From NCBI GenBank assembly GCA_037783415.1, contig JAZGTN010000170.1:186001-250000 (forward strand): 64,000 bases of DNA, given 5' to 3'. The position numbers were made by a program, and so were the translations under genes. Shown in pieces: positions 11,391 through 26,300 of the stretch. The DNA comes from Leptasterias polaris. Lineage: Eukaryota > Echinodermata > Asteroidea > Forcipulatida > Asteriidae. The notes beneath the pieces are model-generated. The model was given only the letters and a program-made list of their open reading frames with translations, did no database searches and had not been told where the DNA came from. How positions within the stretch are numbered: position 1 is the stretch's first letter; every line of letters starts with the position of its first letter.

Positions 11391-14300
11391 TTTCAAACGG
11401 GACGCAAATCACAAAACAGTCAACAGTTGCAAAAGTTAAGGAATATTTTGAAGGACAACTCAGGTCCAGGTGGAATTCCGCTTTGAAGAAAGACGAGACA
11501 GATTTCTGTATTTGTACACATGATAAAAAATACAGAAATGTAGCTTCCAGTGGCTGTAAATTGAATTAAAAAGATAAAACGTGTTAACAGTGAGCAGACT
11601 GTGTGAATCTCGTGTGTATTTGAACATTTTTAGGGACACTGTGGTCAGAAGTACATTTCTTTAATGCGTGAAGGAAACAAACTGGCACACGTTGACTTGT
11701 CCCAATGATCGAATATGCACGGACTTGCACAGTCTATTCAATTACAATAGACCCCTTGCATGGATGTCACAAGCTCAAACAGCACCCTCATTGAGATCAA
11801 ACGCAGACCTGTCTTTGGTTGAGAAGTTTTGTGTGGCATGTACACACTTGCACGTTTCCATAGTTTGACCTCAGTATGGCGGCCTACAACTAGTTAGTTT
11901 GGGTGAATTTAAAAAGAAGAAAAAATAAAAAATAAAAAAATAAAAATGAAAGTTTTAAGGAATTCTTTTTAATGATAACTCAGGTTTGAGTGGTATTCAA
12001 ACTTAGATCCATTGAGGTGAAACCTTGTTGGAAGTCTTCCTCACCATCATAAAGCTCCACGTAATCATAGAGACAGGTAGAGTGAGCCTCCAAGTTGACA
12101 CTACTGAGCTGCAGCTTCACAGTCTTGCCTGGGTCAGCCTCTATCAGCCACTGGCAGTCCAGGTTGGGGTCGTAGCCGGTGGGGAAGTTTGGAGAGGTGA
12201 AAAGCTGCGCGGTCTCTCCGGCCAGCAAGTTGGCGCCGCATTCTGCAAGGAACAAGAACAATTAAGTGTGAAGATCATTTGGTGTTGTGGTATCTTTCCG
12301 CTCCTTTCACCACTGCGACCCTGGTTTGAATCTTGCTGGGGGCACTATGTGGGGTTTTAGACACTACCCGATTGCATGGGTTTTCCATGCCCCCTTGTCA
12401 TTGCCTCCATGCCCCTTGGTCATTGCCTCCATGCCCCTTGGTCATTGCCTCCATGCCCCCTGGTCATTGCCTCCATGCCCCCTGGTCATTGCCTCCAAGC
12501 CCCCTGGTCATTGCCTCCAAGCCCCCTGGTCATTGCCTCCAAGCCCCCTGGTCATTGCCTCCATGCCCCCTGGTCATTGCCTCCATGCCCCCTGGTCATT
12601 GCCTCCATGCCCCCTGGTCATTGCCTCCATGCCCCCTGGTCATTGCCTCCAAGCCCCCTGGTCATTGCCTCCAAGCCCCCTGGTCATTGCCTCCAAGCCC
12701 CCTGGTGATTGCCTCCAAGCCCCCTGGTGATTGCCTCCAAGCCCCCTGGTGATTGCCTCCAAGCCCCCTGGTCATTGCCTCCATGCCCCCTGGTCATTGC
12801 CTCCATGCCCCTGGTCATTGCCTCCATGCCCCTGGTCATTGTCTCCATGCCCCGTGGTCATTGCCTCCATGCCCCTTGGTCATTGCCTCCATGCCCCTGG
12901 TCATTGCCTCCATGCCCCTTGGTCATTGCCTCCATGCCCCTTGGTCATTGCCTCCATGCCCCCTGGTCATTGCCTCCATGCCCCCTGGTCATTGCCTCCA
13001 TGCCCCCTGGTCATTGCCTCCATGCCCCCTGGTCATTGCCTCCATGCCCCCTGGTCACTACCTCCATGCCCCGTGGTCACTGCCTCCATGCCCCCTGGTC
13101 ATTGCCTCCAAGCCTCTTGGTCATTGCCTCCAAGCCTCTTGGTCATTGCCTCCAAGCCCCCTGGTCATTGCCTCCATGCCCCCTGGTCATTGCCTCCAAG
13201 CCCCCTGGTCATTGCCTCCAAGCCCCCTGGTCATTGCCTCCAAGCCCCCTGGTCATTGCCTCCATGCCCCCTGGTCATTGCCTCCAAGCCCCGTGGTCAT
13301 TGCCTCCAAGCCCCCTGGTCATTGCCTCCATGCCCCCTGGTCATTGCCTCCATGCCCCCTGGTCATTGCCTCCATGCCCCCTGGTCATTGCCTCCATGCC
13401 CCCTGGTCATTGCCTCCATGCCCCCTGGTCATTGTCTCCATGCCCCCTGGTCATTGTCTCCATGCCCCCTGGTCATTGCCTCCATGCCCCCTGGTCATTG
13501 CCTCCAAGCCCCATGTTCATTACCTCCATGCCCCTGGTCATTGCCTCCAAGCCCTATGTTCATTACCTCCATGCCCCCTGGTCATTGCCTCCATGCCCCC
13601 TGGTCATTGCCTCCAAGGCCCCTGTGGTCATTGCCTCCATGCCCTGTGGTCATTGCCTCCATGCCCCCTGGTCATTGCCTCCATGCCCCGTGGTCATTGC
13701 CTCCATACTCCCTGGTCATTGCCTCCAAGGCCCCTGGTCATTACCTCCATGCCCCCTGGTCATTACCTCCATGCCCCCTGGTCATTGCCTCCATGCCGCC
13801 TGGTAATTGCCTAGATACCCTATCAAAAGCTCCCAAACAAGCTTTCACTTCCCTCATTAAAGCGACAGTCACTGTGGACAAAATTGCCTTACCTTTCAAG
13901 AACAAAGAACAGGGGATCCTACTCAACTCATTTCAGCCGAAATTTGAAGAATTGAGGCAGTAGGCATCCAACATAAAAACTCATAAATAGAACCCTCGCA
14001 CCGATATCACTCGCGGCTACTGCCTGCCCATGGCCTGCCATTTCAGTAATCAAATGACATAATATGAAGATACGGTGAGTGTGGAAACTCGCTCGCATCA
14101 CCCCAGAAAAACCTTATTACACAGTAATAACACACAGGAAAAGTGACTCCCAAAATTTATTGCTGTGATGACGTTTAGGTAGACTGGACTGATGGTTGAT
14201 TTTGGAGGAGCGAGGCTTTTATCTAGCTTGAAAGGTCTTCAGGGTTTGGGATTGTAATATACTTTGGTTTGTTGTATATAAATACCGGTACTTGTTTTTA

Positions 14301-17300
14301 TATATATATTTTTTTATCTATCTTAAAGATCTTGCAGGTTCCTTTTGAATTGATTTTATCTCTGTCTTACTCCTTTCATCGAGTTTTTTATTCAGACTAA
14401 CAATCGCTTCTTTCAAATCCCCACTGCTAGACTGCATATTGAGTTCAGGAATTGTGTTGTAGTTTTTATGACCGGCTTTGGTTATTTTATTTGGTTCACT
14501 TTTACTATTGTTTTTATTGTTTGTTTGATTGGTTGTTGTTGGGTTTTTTTTTTCTCGGTTTTTTTCTTTCTCTCTCCTCCTTTGCTTTATTGTATTATAT
14601 CTACCACATTGTTTGTGAACGGATTACCCTGATAAAAGATAAGGAATAATTAAATAAATAAATAAATAAATACTTACGGCCTGGTGGCAGGGTAGGCGGA
14701 GGTATAGTCAGCACTCCAGACACTTCAGTCCATTCTACCAGCCAGCCTGGGAAGAAGGCAACAGAGGAATCAGTACGGAAACGCACCGTGGCTACACTTC
14801 CACTGCTCTCCACTGGATCAGGAAGAGTCGAGCCACATACAGTCAAAAGGTTCGGGGACGAAGTATCTGGACCGTCATAGACCTATAGAGAAAACAAACA
14901 AAACAAACATCTTTTTGTCTCTTTTTATGAAGCTCAGCTTTTGGTGGGTAAGAGCTTGTTCACCACTAGAGCAGAGATGTGATACATGTAGGCTGTTTAA
15001 AAAAAAACACCTAAACTCTGAGCGCAAAACGCGAAAGTTTGCGAGCTCGAAAACTTGCGAGCACGAAGGCCACTTTGGTTTTAAAAGCCCTACTCTGCAG
15101 TCTGGGGCTTATATATTGTGTTATCTTTATTTTTTTAAGGATTCGATCTTAAGTAAACAAACAAATAAAACAATAAAATAAACAAATTGAGGGGGAACAA
15201 AAATGGATTTCCGGTTAAAGATGGAGAAATCACATCCCTGCTAGAGGGATGTGATGTCACAGAAGACTCACCTCGAAGGCATCAAAAGCGCATTCACCAA
15301 ATGATGGTTCCACATTGAACTCGATAAACCTGATGCGAGCCCTCCTGTTTGCCGACACGTAGATTGTCCACATCACATCCAAATTGTTCGAGTATCTATT
15401 AGGATACAATGGTGATGAGATCTGACCGGTTGGTGCTATGAGATCTCCACCAAATACTAACAGAAACCAAAAGGAGAAAATAAATTAGCTGTTGTGACCA
15501 GGGATGTGATAGGCTGTTGAAAAAAAACCTGAACTCTGAGCACAAAGCGCGAAAGCTTGCGAGCTCGAAAACTTGCGAGTACGAAGCCCACTAATAACAT
15601 TTATCTTTGGTTTTAAAAGCCCTACTTTGCAATCTGGGGCGTTATATATGGTTTTTTCTTTAAATAAATTATGAATTTGAACTTAAGTTTTAAAAAAAGC
15701 AGAGAAATCACATCCCTGTGTGACATACATATACAGGCATAGACCTTTCCATTGTAGATAATCAAACCGCAATCTGGTTGGCATGGGTGGCCGATGTGAG
15801 TAAAACATTCAATCGTGTTAACAGATGTTGTAACCAAATTCAACATTTTCTGCAAACTTTCAATTAAGTAAAATACCTCCAATGATTGGTTGCTTAGTTT
15901 CCAACAAATTCAACACTATTTTTGAATATTTGAGTAACATTGTTACAAACTATCTGTTTTTGTTTCTGCAGTTTTCGAACCTTGGTTGGCAAAAACTTGG
16001 GGTCATGATGTTGCAATAGAAAGGTATATTCTAGTGTAAAAGAAACAGTAAAGTGGAAAGAAATGAAAAGGGAGAGTATAGGTAGAAAGCACACAGAAAA
16101 AGCAAGGGATGAACAATGAAGAAGGAGACAAGAAGGTTAGAGGAAAGGGGCTGCTTTAACCAAAAGAGGTTGGAAACACAAAAGATGAAATCAAAGGTGG
16201 GAAGAGGGAGAACAAATAGGTAAAAAGTGAATGAGACAGACTAAAAGGGGGAATATTTGTGGATAAAGGAGAAGGCAAAGACAAAAAGTTGTTAGTAATT
16301 TCCTTCCTGGATGTTCAGGCCATGGGGTTGAATGCTCTGGAGGCGCCTTACAGGCATGCAACTGTAACGTCACCCAAAAAGAGGAAATTACAAATTTTCA
16401 ATGATTTTGTACAGTATTTTTCAATGGTAAAACTGAGAATAAAAAAGAGGAAATCAGCGGAAAAGAGGAAAAGTTGCATGCCTGGCCTTATCCGCAAAAA
16501 CGAAAACGTGTAGAGGTTATCAGGGTTGAACAAAATAAAACAGTGCATTCTTCAAAATACTTCACTTGACGGGAAGCATCTAACTTTTGCAAAGTTGTGA
16601 TTGATCTTGGTCTGTTAAAGTTTATGTGTGAATGTAGCAATACTGCATGGACCATTTTATTGTTTCCTTAATCAAAGCAGATTACCTTGTCCGAAGTTTG
16701 CAAGGAAACCAATTCCGGTTCCTGCAGGATCAGAGACGAACTTCAGCCACATGCCGCCAACGGCTGTCAGGTTGCTGGGCCTCCGAGGGCCGCAGTATCG
16801 GCCAATCAGAGCACCGTTCTCATCACCAACTCTGGCCTCTAGGTAGTCGGTGTTACAGTTGACTTCAAGGTAAAAGACACTGTCAATTGGAAAAATGTAA
16901 AAGGAGAGATTTTTTTAACCAAAAGTTCATTTGAATCGGTGCGCATGGAGTGTCAAGGTCAAGCGAACTAGCACATCGGACTTGAGCTTCTCTGAGCCCA
17001 TTTCCTAGAGCTGCTTAAGCACAACAAGCAGCTCAGCATAAACAGTTTTTTGCTTACAAGAATTAGCCACCTGCCAAAATACCATACAACACTCACTGCA
17101 TGTGACTGGTATCCTGCAAAGTTTTGCTTAGCAGAAATGTTTTAACAATGTTTTCTGCTTAAGCAGCTCTATGAAATTGAGACCAGGTGTTGTTGGAGTT
17201 CTGGCCCTGGTCGCGGTACTGGTGTCTATAACTTTACGCTTGACACATTTATCATAAATGCTTCGTTCTTAAGATGCAGTGAGTCCCGAGTCTTACGAAA

Positions 17301-20300
17301 TGCTTAGTGAACCCTTATTTAACGCAGAACATTGAAGCCCGGCTCATACTTCACACGAAAGCGAAGCAAATTTTCTTGCATTACAATTGGGAAAAAAACA
17401 GCGGGTACCGATTATTGCGTCACCAAAATTTGCTTCGCATTCACTTTCGCGCGAAGTATGAATCGATCTTTAAAGAAGGGACTTGCACGCTTTTCTGGCA
17501 CGGTTGGCTGCAGATTGCACAGTAAGCACCTTGTACACGTAACAAAGCACAAAATAATTGGGCCACACACATTACAAGATGACTCTTAATGTATTATTGG
17601 CTCGTATTACAAAATGGCTCTTTACTCCTAAAATCAGACACTTTTTAATGGACACATACTTAAAAGATACTTGGACCTGGTTGCCTGGTGATGATTGTAT
17701 CGTCCAAACACACTCTGTGTCACCAGGGTAGTTAGCTGGGTAACCAGGACTGGCAAATGCCCCACTCTGGGCAGTGAAATCGGCACCGCAAACTTGAGGA
17801 GACAAAAGAAGACACGACCATTTATCATACGGCAAACTGTCCAATGTTTTAGATGGGCTCTGAGGGGAAAACAATTTTCACCCACAACTGTGGAATCTGA
17901 GAAAGGCTTCAGGCATGAAGCCTTTATTAGGCATCTGAAAGCACAATGTTATGCAACAAGGGTGTTTTTTCTGCAATTATTTTCTTGCAACTTCAATGAC
18001 CAATTAAGCCCACATTTTCACAGGTTTGTTTACTTATGCATATGTTGGGATACACCAAGTGATGTTACTGGTTTTTGACCATTACCAAAAGTATACCCTG
18101 ACTTTAAAGACCAGGCATGGTATTTGGTCCTTTGAAAAGAGTAAGACTATTTTATCCAGTACAAGGGCTGAGCTACATGTACACAATTTAATCACAATTT
18201 GTCTGATTTTTCCAGGGAAAAAAATAGTCGGAAACCAGACTTAATGCGAGATAATAAAAACAATTAAGTGTTCAGCGTCCCCGTCAGCCTTCTTTTTAGA
18301 GGCCGCCTGTTTTTTTTGACTGAAAAAGGATTACTTCTTAAATTTTCTACATAGTGACATCATTTTGGTCTCATTTTCTGTTGCATCTCGTTCATAAGAA
18401 GCCAATATGTCAGTTCCTGAGTCCAAATGGCGGTCATTTTGAAAAAAACTGGCAACCATCTTGAAAAATAGGGCGACCGGTTATCTTGAAAAATGTGTCA
18501 GGCAGCCAATTTTGAAAAAAGAAAAGAAAAAGGCAGGACGCTAAACATTTTATTTTGTTTGTTTGTAGTAAAAATATCAAATAACTCACCAGATAGTGAC
18601 GTGGAGTACACAGCCCTAAACCCGGTCATCTGCACTGAGCTATCTGATACAAAGCTTACAGTCAGAGCAGAGCCAAAGGAAGTGATGGGGGCAGGTATAG
18701 AGGAGCCGCAGTACTGGTCGATCATAGGGGCGGAGTCGTCGTTTCCCTCGTACAGCGTAACGTAGTCATGTTCACAACCAGTCGTCGACTGCTCGATATC
18801 CATGTTGGAGAAGCTGAGTGTCACACGGTCCCCTGCATAGCCATTGATAATCACGATAATTAAATATTGAACAATAATACAGAATTGTAATGTATGTGCA
18901 CCAAGTTATGCTTACCAGAATAAGATTACCATCCACAAAACACCATGTTACATGTACAAACTGTGACTGGTATCCTGCTTATTTTTGCTAAGCAGTAAAA
19001 GTTTAAGCAATATTTTCTGCTACAGCAGCTCTATGAAATTGAGCCCTGGTCTTCAGACTTACCAGGGTTGGGCGATTCAATGATCCAGGTGCAGTTCTGG
19101 TTGGCTGGGTAGGCAGCCGGGTAGTTGGTCGTCTTGAGAACACCGGTCTGTGTAGCATCCAAACGACCTCCACAAGCTGAGAAAGTAGATTTTTATTATT
19201 AATTGGTCTATTGCTAAAATCATGTTGCAGCCAAAGGCTGGAGTTAAATGAGGTTGACAATATTAAAATTTACAATATCAAAACCCCAAAACAAGAACAC
19301 ACATTCCGGAGTTGCCAACGAGTGCAGCTTGCAATCAGGGAGATTTTGTACAACAATCATGGATAATTTGAATTACATACAACAAAAGTTTCAGGGCGAT
19401 CTTCATTTTTGTTCATCAGAACATGGAAAGATTGGTTTATTTTCAGAGAACTTTCTGCAGAATCGCAGAGAGTTGGTAGCTTTGACATTTCTGTACTCAC
19501 CAGTTTCATAAGTGGCATGGAAGCCTGTGTAGGCGACACTGGAGTCAGACAACATGCGGACAAACATCTGCGTCCCCGAGGAGTAGATGACAGCTGGGGC
19601 TGGCAGGTCTAAACCGCAGTGGGTGAGAAGTAGTGGATAGTCTAGGGAAGGACCGTCGAACAACTGGTGGAAGGAATGAAGACTAAGTGGATTAACAAAT
19701 GGAATTGGATTCAATATGCAATATTCCGATCTGAGGCGGGATTCAAACTAGGGTCCACAGAGGTGAAAGGCAGGGAAGAAACAACTAAGCCAACCTGTTC
19801 ACCTGGACACAAGGTTCTGCTCTGATCCGAGGTGGGATTCAAACCAGCGTCCAGGGGTGAAAGGCAGGAAAGAAACGACTAGGCCAACCTGTTCACCTGG
19901 ACACAAGGTTCTGCTCTGATCCGAGGTGGGATTCAAACCAGCGTCCAGGGGTGAAAGGCAGGAAAGAAACAACTAAGCCAACCTGTTCACCTGCACACAG
20001 TACAAGGTTCTGCTCTGATCCGAGGTGGGATTCACACCAGAGTCCACAGAGGTGAAAGGCAGGTGAAAAAAAACTAAGCCAACCTGATCACCTGCACACA
20101 AGGTTCTCACTGAGTGCTCTTATCCCGAGCCTAAGCCTGGAATTTCATCTTTGAAAGGGCAAGGCCATTTTCATTTTTCAAAGGGCACTTCCATTGGGAA
20201 ATCTTAAAGTTTATCGAAAACTTTTTAAGGGCACCAAGGCCGATATCAGGGGCAACAGAGGACATGTCCTCCATGTAGCTCCAGGCCTGCGAGCTGCTCG

Positions 20301-23300
20301 ATCGAGCACCATGCAAAACACTATAAGAACACAACAACTTACCTTCACGTAGTCGTACACACAGCCCGCGTCCTCCAAGTTGAAGTCCAGAAACGTGAGT
20401 TGGACTCGGTGCTCGTCAGCAACTGTGATGAGCCATGTACAGTCGGTGAAGTGGGGGTAGGCATTGGGATAGTTGGGTGAATGGAAGTCACCTGATGGCG
20501 TGGAGTAGTTACCACCACAGCCTGGAACCAAAAAATAAATTTGTGATAACTCGGGCATTATCAGGGATGTGATAGGCTGTTGAAAACAAACTTACTCACA
20601 GCCTAGATTGTTAAATTTGTGCAGTATCATTTTCATTGGTCATGTTTACTCTTTGCTTGGTTTGTACTACTATAAATTTGTCCACATGATTCCGTCTTTT
20701 CTTATTGTGAGTACGAAAAAAAATATTCTACTGAATTGAATTGCATGTATTTGGCCAACTTTTAAGGGCTTTATCATTCACGGCGTTGACTTACAAAAAA
20801 CTGTTCAACCTCATGTTCATTTCAGAGACACCAAGCTAATGCAGTCCCACGATTGTGACAGTGCACATTATCACTATCCATAGTTTTGTTGTCAAGACAA
20901 ACTTTAGAATCATTGATTCATTTAAAAGAGAGGAAAATTCTCACCGCCGTCTTGAGATTGGTATGTCGCTGTGAAGCCACGTCCACTGATACTTGAGTCA
21001 GTGTGAAAGGTAACGTACATATACCTCCCTGTTGTGGAGACAACTTGTGGGGTTGTCTGGCTGTGGCAGACTGTTGCAAGTAGAAGACCAGACTCATCTC
21101 TGCCTGAGTATAACTGCAAACAAACAGAAGTCATGGATGAATAAAAAATTACAAAAAAAAAAAAATCGAAATTTGTTTTTGTTTTAAAATGCAATCGTGG
21201 TATATAATTAACAATAAGAATAAAACATCTATTAAATCGTTGCGGTACCTGCTGCTAAGGATTCAAACTGCCTCTAGCCATCGGGCTAGCTCGGTGGTCT
21301 AGTGGTAAGACATCTGCTCTAGCAATACAAAGGTCGTGGGTTCGAATCCCATTCCAATTATTTGCCTTTTAGGGTTTTTTTTCCCACAGAACTCGGGAAA
21401 GTACCGAGTATACAGTGCTTAACACACATAGGTGTAAGGGTAAAAAAAAAAAAAATCCCAAACCACCAATTTGTATTCAGAAAATAAAAATCAGGGGTGA
21501 GAGGCTTGCTGACAAAAAAGTCTGAAACTAGGATACAAATTCTATGAGATATGTTGAAATGATGACAATGCCACCTTTTGGTAACCCCTGGGGTTCAGAT
21601 TTCACAGAATCTTTACAAGCTGTGTCCTCAGCACTAGAGAAGTCGATCAAAGTGCCCGATTTTTTTGTATGTGGAAAAATAACAGTCGTTTATCCTGACC
21701 AGACTAACCTAAAAAGTCTGAAGTTTCCCATCCTGACAAGAGCATTGTACACAGGAGTCCCAATGCGCTGTACAAAGTGGTCACATTTTAGTGATAAGGA
21801 AAGAAAAACGGTTACTTTTTGTGATGGGCCTATTTCGATGGGGGCCATCAACAAAATGGCAACAGTGATTTAGGAGTCTTCACTTCTTATTTTCTTGACT
21901 CTGACAATGTTTCAGGTGAAAATAATTCTCTGGAGGATCGGAAAGGTATAAACTTTATAATCATTAAACTTCCGATTCAAACTAATCCATTTTTAAAATA
22001 TTTTTTCTCAGATAATTATCAATCCTGTACCCACCTTGAGAGCATCATACTGGCATTCAAGGCTAGTCTCCACGTCAAAGTCAGAGATGGTGAGAGCGAT
22101 AGAGTGGCCAGAGTCCACAGTGATGGTCCAGGTGCAGGAGCGCGAGTGCTCATATGGATTGGGGTAGTTTGGACTGCTCAGTGACCCAGTGTTCCCTGTC
22201 AGCTCACCACCGCAGCCTGAACAAAATGAACAAAAAAATGTGAGAACATTTATTATTTGTTATTCATTTCTTATTTATACTGGGTAATCCATTCAGTAAG
22301 AAACACTCACTGATCTCCCATGGATCCCAGCTTACATAACAACTTACAAATAAGCACTTAAGATAAAATACAAGAAAGGTAAACGGAAAAACATTGCACA
22401 TTCATTAAGAAACACTAGACCCAAGCATTCACAAAAACTACACAAGCGCTATAAAATGGATGGAATAAGTAAAAGAAAGAAAACATTGCAGTTATACAAG
22501 AACTTTGGAAATCTGTGACAATCTTTGGGTCCGAAAGGCTTGGTCGACTTAAGTCACAATTGGGCCTGAAAGGGTTAGTTGGTTTCAAATCTGGCATTCT
22601 TTGATTCTTTGACTATCTCGAGTGATGATGGTTCAATGGAAACTCACCGTTGACAACGTAGGATGCCTGGAATCCAGCATCGGGAACAGAGGAGTCTGAG
22701 ACGAAGCGTATCAGGAGGTAGCGATCAGTGCTGGTAAAGAAGACGCCGTTCGGCTGGACATTCTGGCCACAGAGCCGGTCACCGATCAGTGGTGAATCGT
22801 CCTCTTGACCATCCCGAACCTGCCCAGAAAAAAAAAGGTTATTTAATCTTCTGCTTAACTCTCCTACTGTCTGACCATTCATCATATGGTTTTGAAGGAT
22901 AGATTAACTGTGCCAGCCTACAATATATATCAGTTGTTTCACACAAGCTTGCGGATGACAACGACGACAATGACAATTAATTTTATTCCCCTATACAGCC
23001 TCCACTGAGGCAAAAGATGTAATTGCTGGGGGGGGGGGGCAGCCACTCAACCACTGTGGCACTGAATTAATCTTGTTGGGGGGGGGGGGGAGTAAATGTT
23101 TTGGTGAGGTTAACATTCTCTGTTCCATTAAATTCTGCCCAGACATTTGTAGTGTGCCATGTCTGCAAGAAAGACACTCCTGATGCAGAGAAGGATAACT
23201 CTGCCAATGATGGTTCTTAAAGCCAAGACTGAACAAGTGTGATTTCAAGTTAGGTTTGAAGCTGGAGAGAGTGTCTACTAGTCTGCGGTTCAGTGGAAGG

Positions 23301-26300
23301 GCATTATCCCTCTATTGTTTCCTCCCCCCCCCCTTTTTTTGTGTGCATTAACTCAAAAGTGACATTTCCTTGACTAAATGAATGTTGGACCCGGGGGGGG
23401 GGGGTAAGGTAGAAACCACTTTACCTCGATGTAATCAAAACTGCAGCTGAAGTGGTCTTCCAATGTCAGAGTAGTGAAGGTAAGGTTGACTGAGTTACCC
23501 TCTGTCGTCTCAATGATCCAGGTACAGTCTCGGTTCAGTGGGTATGGATCCGGGAAGTTTGGACTCTCAATCACGCCGTTGAACTTGGTCAGGCGGACAT
23601 GGTCGCAATCTGACAAAAAGATGGTGGGGGGGGGGGAAAAAACAAATATTTTGAGTTATGATGACACAAGACCTGTCTTAAATTTACTTCGAAAAAAAAT
23701 GACTTGGGTTTTAAAACCGACATTTCTTTAATATTGAAGTGTCAATGCAAAAACATTGCATCTCATTTTGGCCAAAACATTGTAGTTGAAGTAGTTGGCA
23801 GACGACTGTCGTGGATGACAATGTTAGCTTAGCCCATCCATCGAGGACATCTTCCTCTCCTCATGTTGTCACTTTGTTGGTGATCGTGACTCATCCCATT
23901 GTATTTGCCCCGATATGCTCCATGCAAAAACATCGCATTTCGGCCCACACTTGATTTGCTAGTACATCTTGGCTATTCAAAGTGAGATACAACATTTTGA
24001 CAAATTCAAACTCGCGCCTGACATAAGTGCCATTTTAGGTCTACGTATTTGCACTGACATGAAGCATGACAATAATTACACGGAGGCTGGACTTCCCGCA
24101 GGCAAAATTTATCTACAGCTCAAATAAAGGAAACAATAAATCTTACATTTTATTTTTAGAGAGAGTGCGGTGTATAATTCTTAATCAACTTTTGATTTTA
24201 GGAAGTTTCGATACAAAATGCAACACTTCCTGAAGGGACAACGTAGTATCTTGCCTGCCAGAAAATGTCTTGGAAAACCACAGGAAGGCCTCACTAATGT
24301 ACAAAACATGGTCTACTTGTAGATGATGACACAGAAACTGTTTTTATTTTTACTTTAAAAAAAACCCATCATATGTGGTTAAGTCGATAAGACATGGGTT
24401 TTAAATATGACATTTTTACATAATTATCTTCTTTCCCTAGATATACTCAGGGGTCAAAGTGCAGGGCATATTTAAGAGTTCTTTGGTTTTATTTACAAGA
24501 AACAAAATAACAATTATAATGACTACTCCTATATTTCAATGACTTACTGGTTTGGTAGGAAGCTTGGAAGCCACGACCCCCCACTGAGTAGTCAGTTCGG
24601 AACTTGACCCTTAGAGCATTGCCCGTGGACTGGACTGGTGCCGGAAATTCAGTACCACAGAACGTTCCCAATTCACTGTCGTTCTCAGTTAGGCCATCAA
24701 AAACCTTTAAAAAAATTGACGAAGAAAATAAATAATTGATAAACAAAGAGAGAGATCTTTAGATATACCCCCAGGCAACCATTCCCGAGAGTTGGCTGCT
24801 ACTACCTCTGTAGCCCTTTCCCAACAGCTGTTTGAATCTGGAACAGGCTACCAGTGGCTGCAGTCACTGCAACCAATCTGAAAGGGTTTCAGAGAGGACA
24901 CTGCAATCCATAAGAGGGATGGAGCTGCCCATCTCTCTCAGGACTAATTGACAATACCACCAAGCACCCTAACCCTAGCACAAACACAGAGCACACATGG
25001 AATTTCAACCCACCCTCTCTATGACAGTAGCAATGCTTTCAGGGGAGTACATAAGCCCAAGATGCAAGATGGTAGCAGTATAATCTACACTTGGCCTAAG
25101 CGAACTTTGCAGGTTAGCAAGAGTTTTTAGCCTGTGCGCGTTGCTAAGCATTCTTCTCTTAGACTGAGAGAAATTTGCTAAGCAGAGAATGGTGGTCGTT
25201 AGCGCAGAGTTCCCCAGTAAGCAGAGGTCATGAAACTGAGGCTAGATCTCATTGGCGGGAAAACAATTCTAAACACTAAACCAAAACAGCCTTGGAAGGA
25301 TGGCGTGTCGTGGCCGAGTGGTCAAGTGCTCTGGTATATCGGGTCAGTAGAGTAGGGGTTCGAGTCCCAGTCTTGACCTCTACTTGTTGTTAAGAGAAGG
25401 GGTTTGCCCAGTACAGGTTATTTGTGGTATGGGTGGCTGCAGATTGCACCACAGTACCTTGTAAACCATTACATGGGGCAGGCGTGATATTTGGTTCTTG
25501 GAAAAAAGTAGCTAACACTTAATATTGAGTACATCGGCTGACCCACATGTCCACATGGAATAAGCTTCAATAGACTTTTCAGGCTATTTAATCACAATTT
25601 GTCTGATTTTCCCAGGGGCTAAACAAAAATTGGATATCAGACTTAAGTAGGAAAATGATCATGCCTGATGGGGCTATGCAAGTATATGGATCTTTTATTT
25701 CGAATAAAGCTGTGCATACCTTGTAAAAAAAACAAAAAAAACAATGAGCGCTATGAGACGCTCTCAGGTGTGATCAAACAATAGATAAAAACTGTGCAGC
25801 ATTATTATTATTACTCTCTCTTCTTACCTACTCCTACCATTGTTATTGAATTCATTCACCCGTAACTTTCTTGTATATAATATACCGCATGTACTTGGCT
25901 TGTCCCCTTCATTGCATCTGATGCAGTAGTTGTTGCTACAAAAGCTCATGCAGTTTTTTTAATGTAATTAGTTAGTCATTAAGTGCTACCACTATCTTCA
26001 CTGTTTTGTCTACCAGACTAACACGGCTATTTTAGTATTGTCTTCTTACCCTGACGAAGTCAAAAGCACACGTTCCGTGTGTCTCCAGGTCAAAGTCTGC
26101 GAATGTCAGGTAGAGCGTGCTGCCTTGATTGGTGGAGATGAGCCAGAAGCATTCTGCGTTGTGACCGTAGGGGTAAGGGTAGTTGGGCGACAAAAAGCCT
26201 CCTGTTGGGGTAGTTAGCTCTCCACCACATCCTACATCAAAAATAACATAGGGTTAAGACCAGCACCATGAGCATCCATCTTGTATTACATCCATCTAAA

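Noticed and set aside
12287..13963. Overlapping plus-strand ORFs of up to 410 codons
   Set aside because: They are translations of the stop-free 22-bp minisatellite in three frames. No splice, start or domain evidence, and they lie in a CUBN intron.
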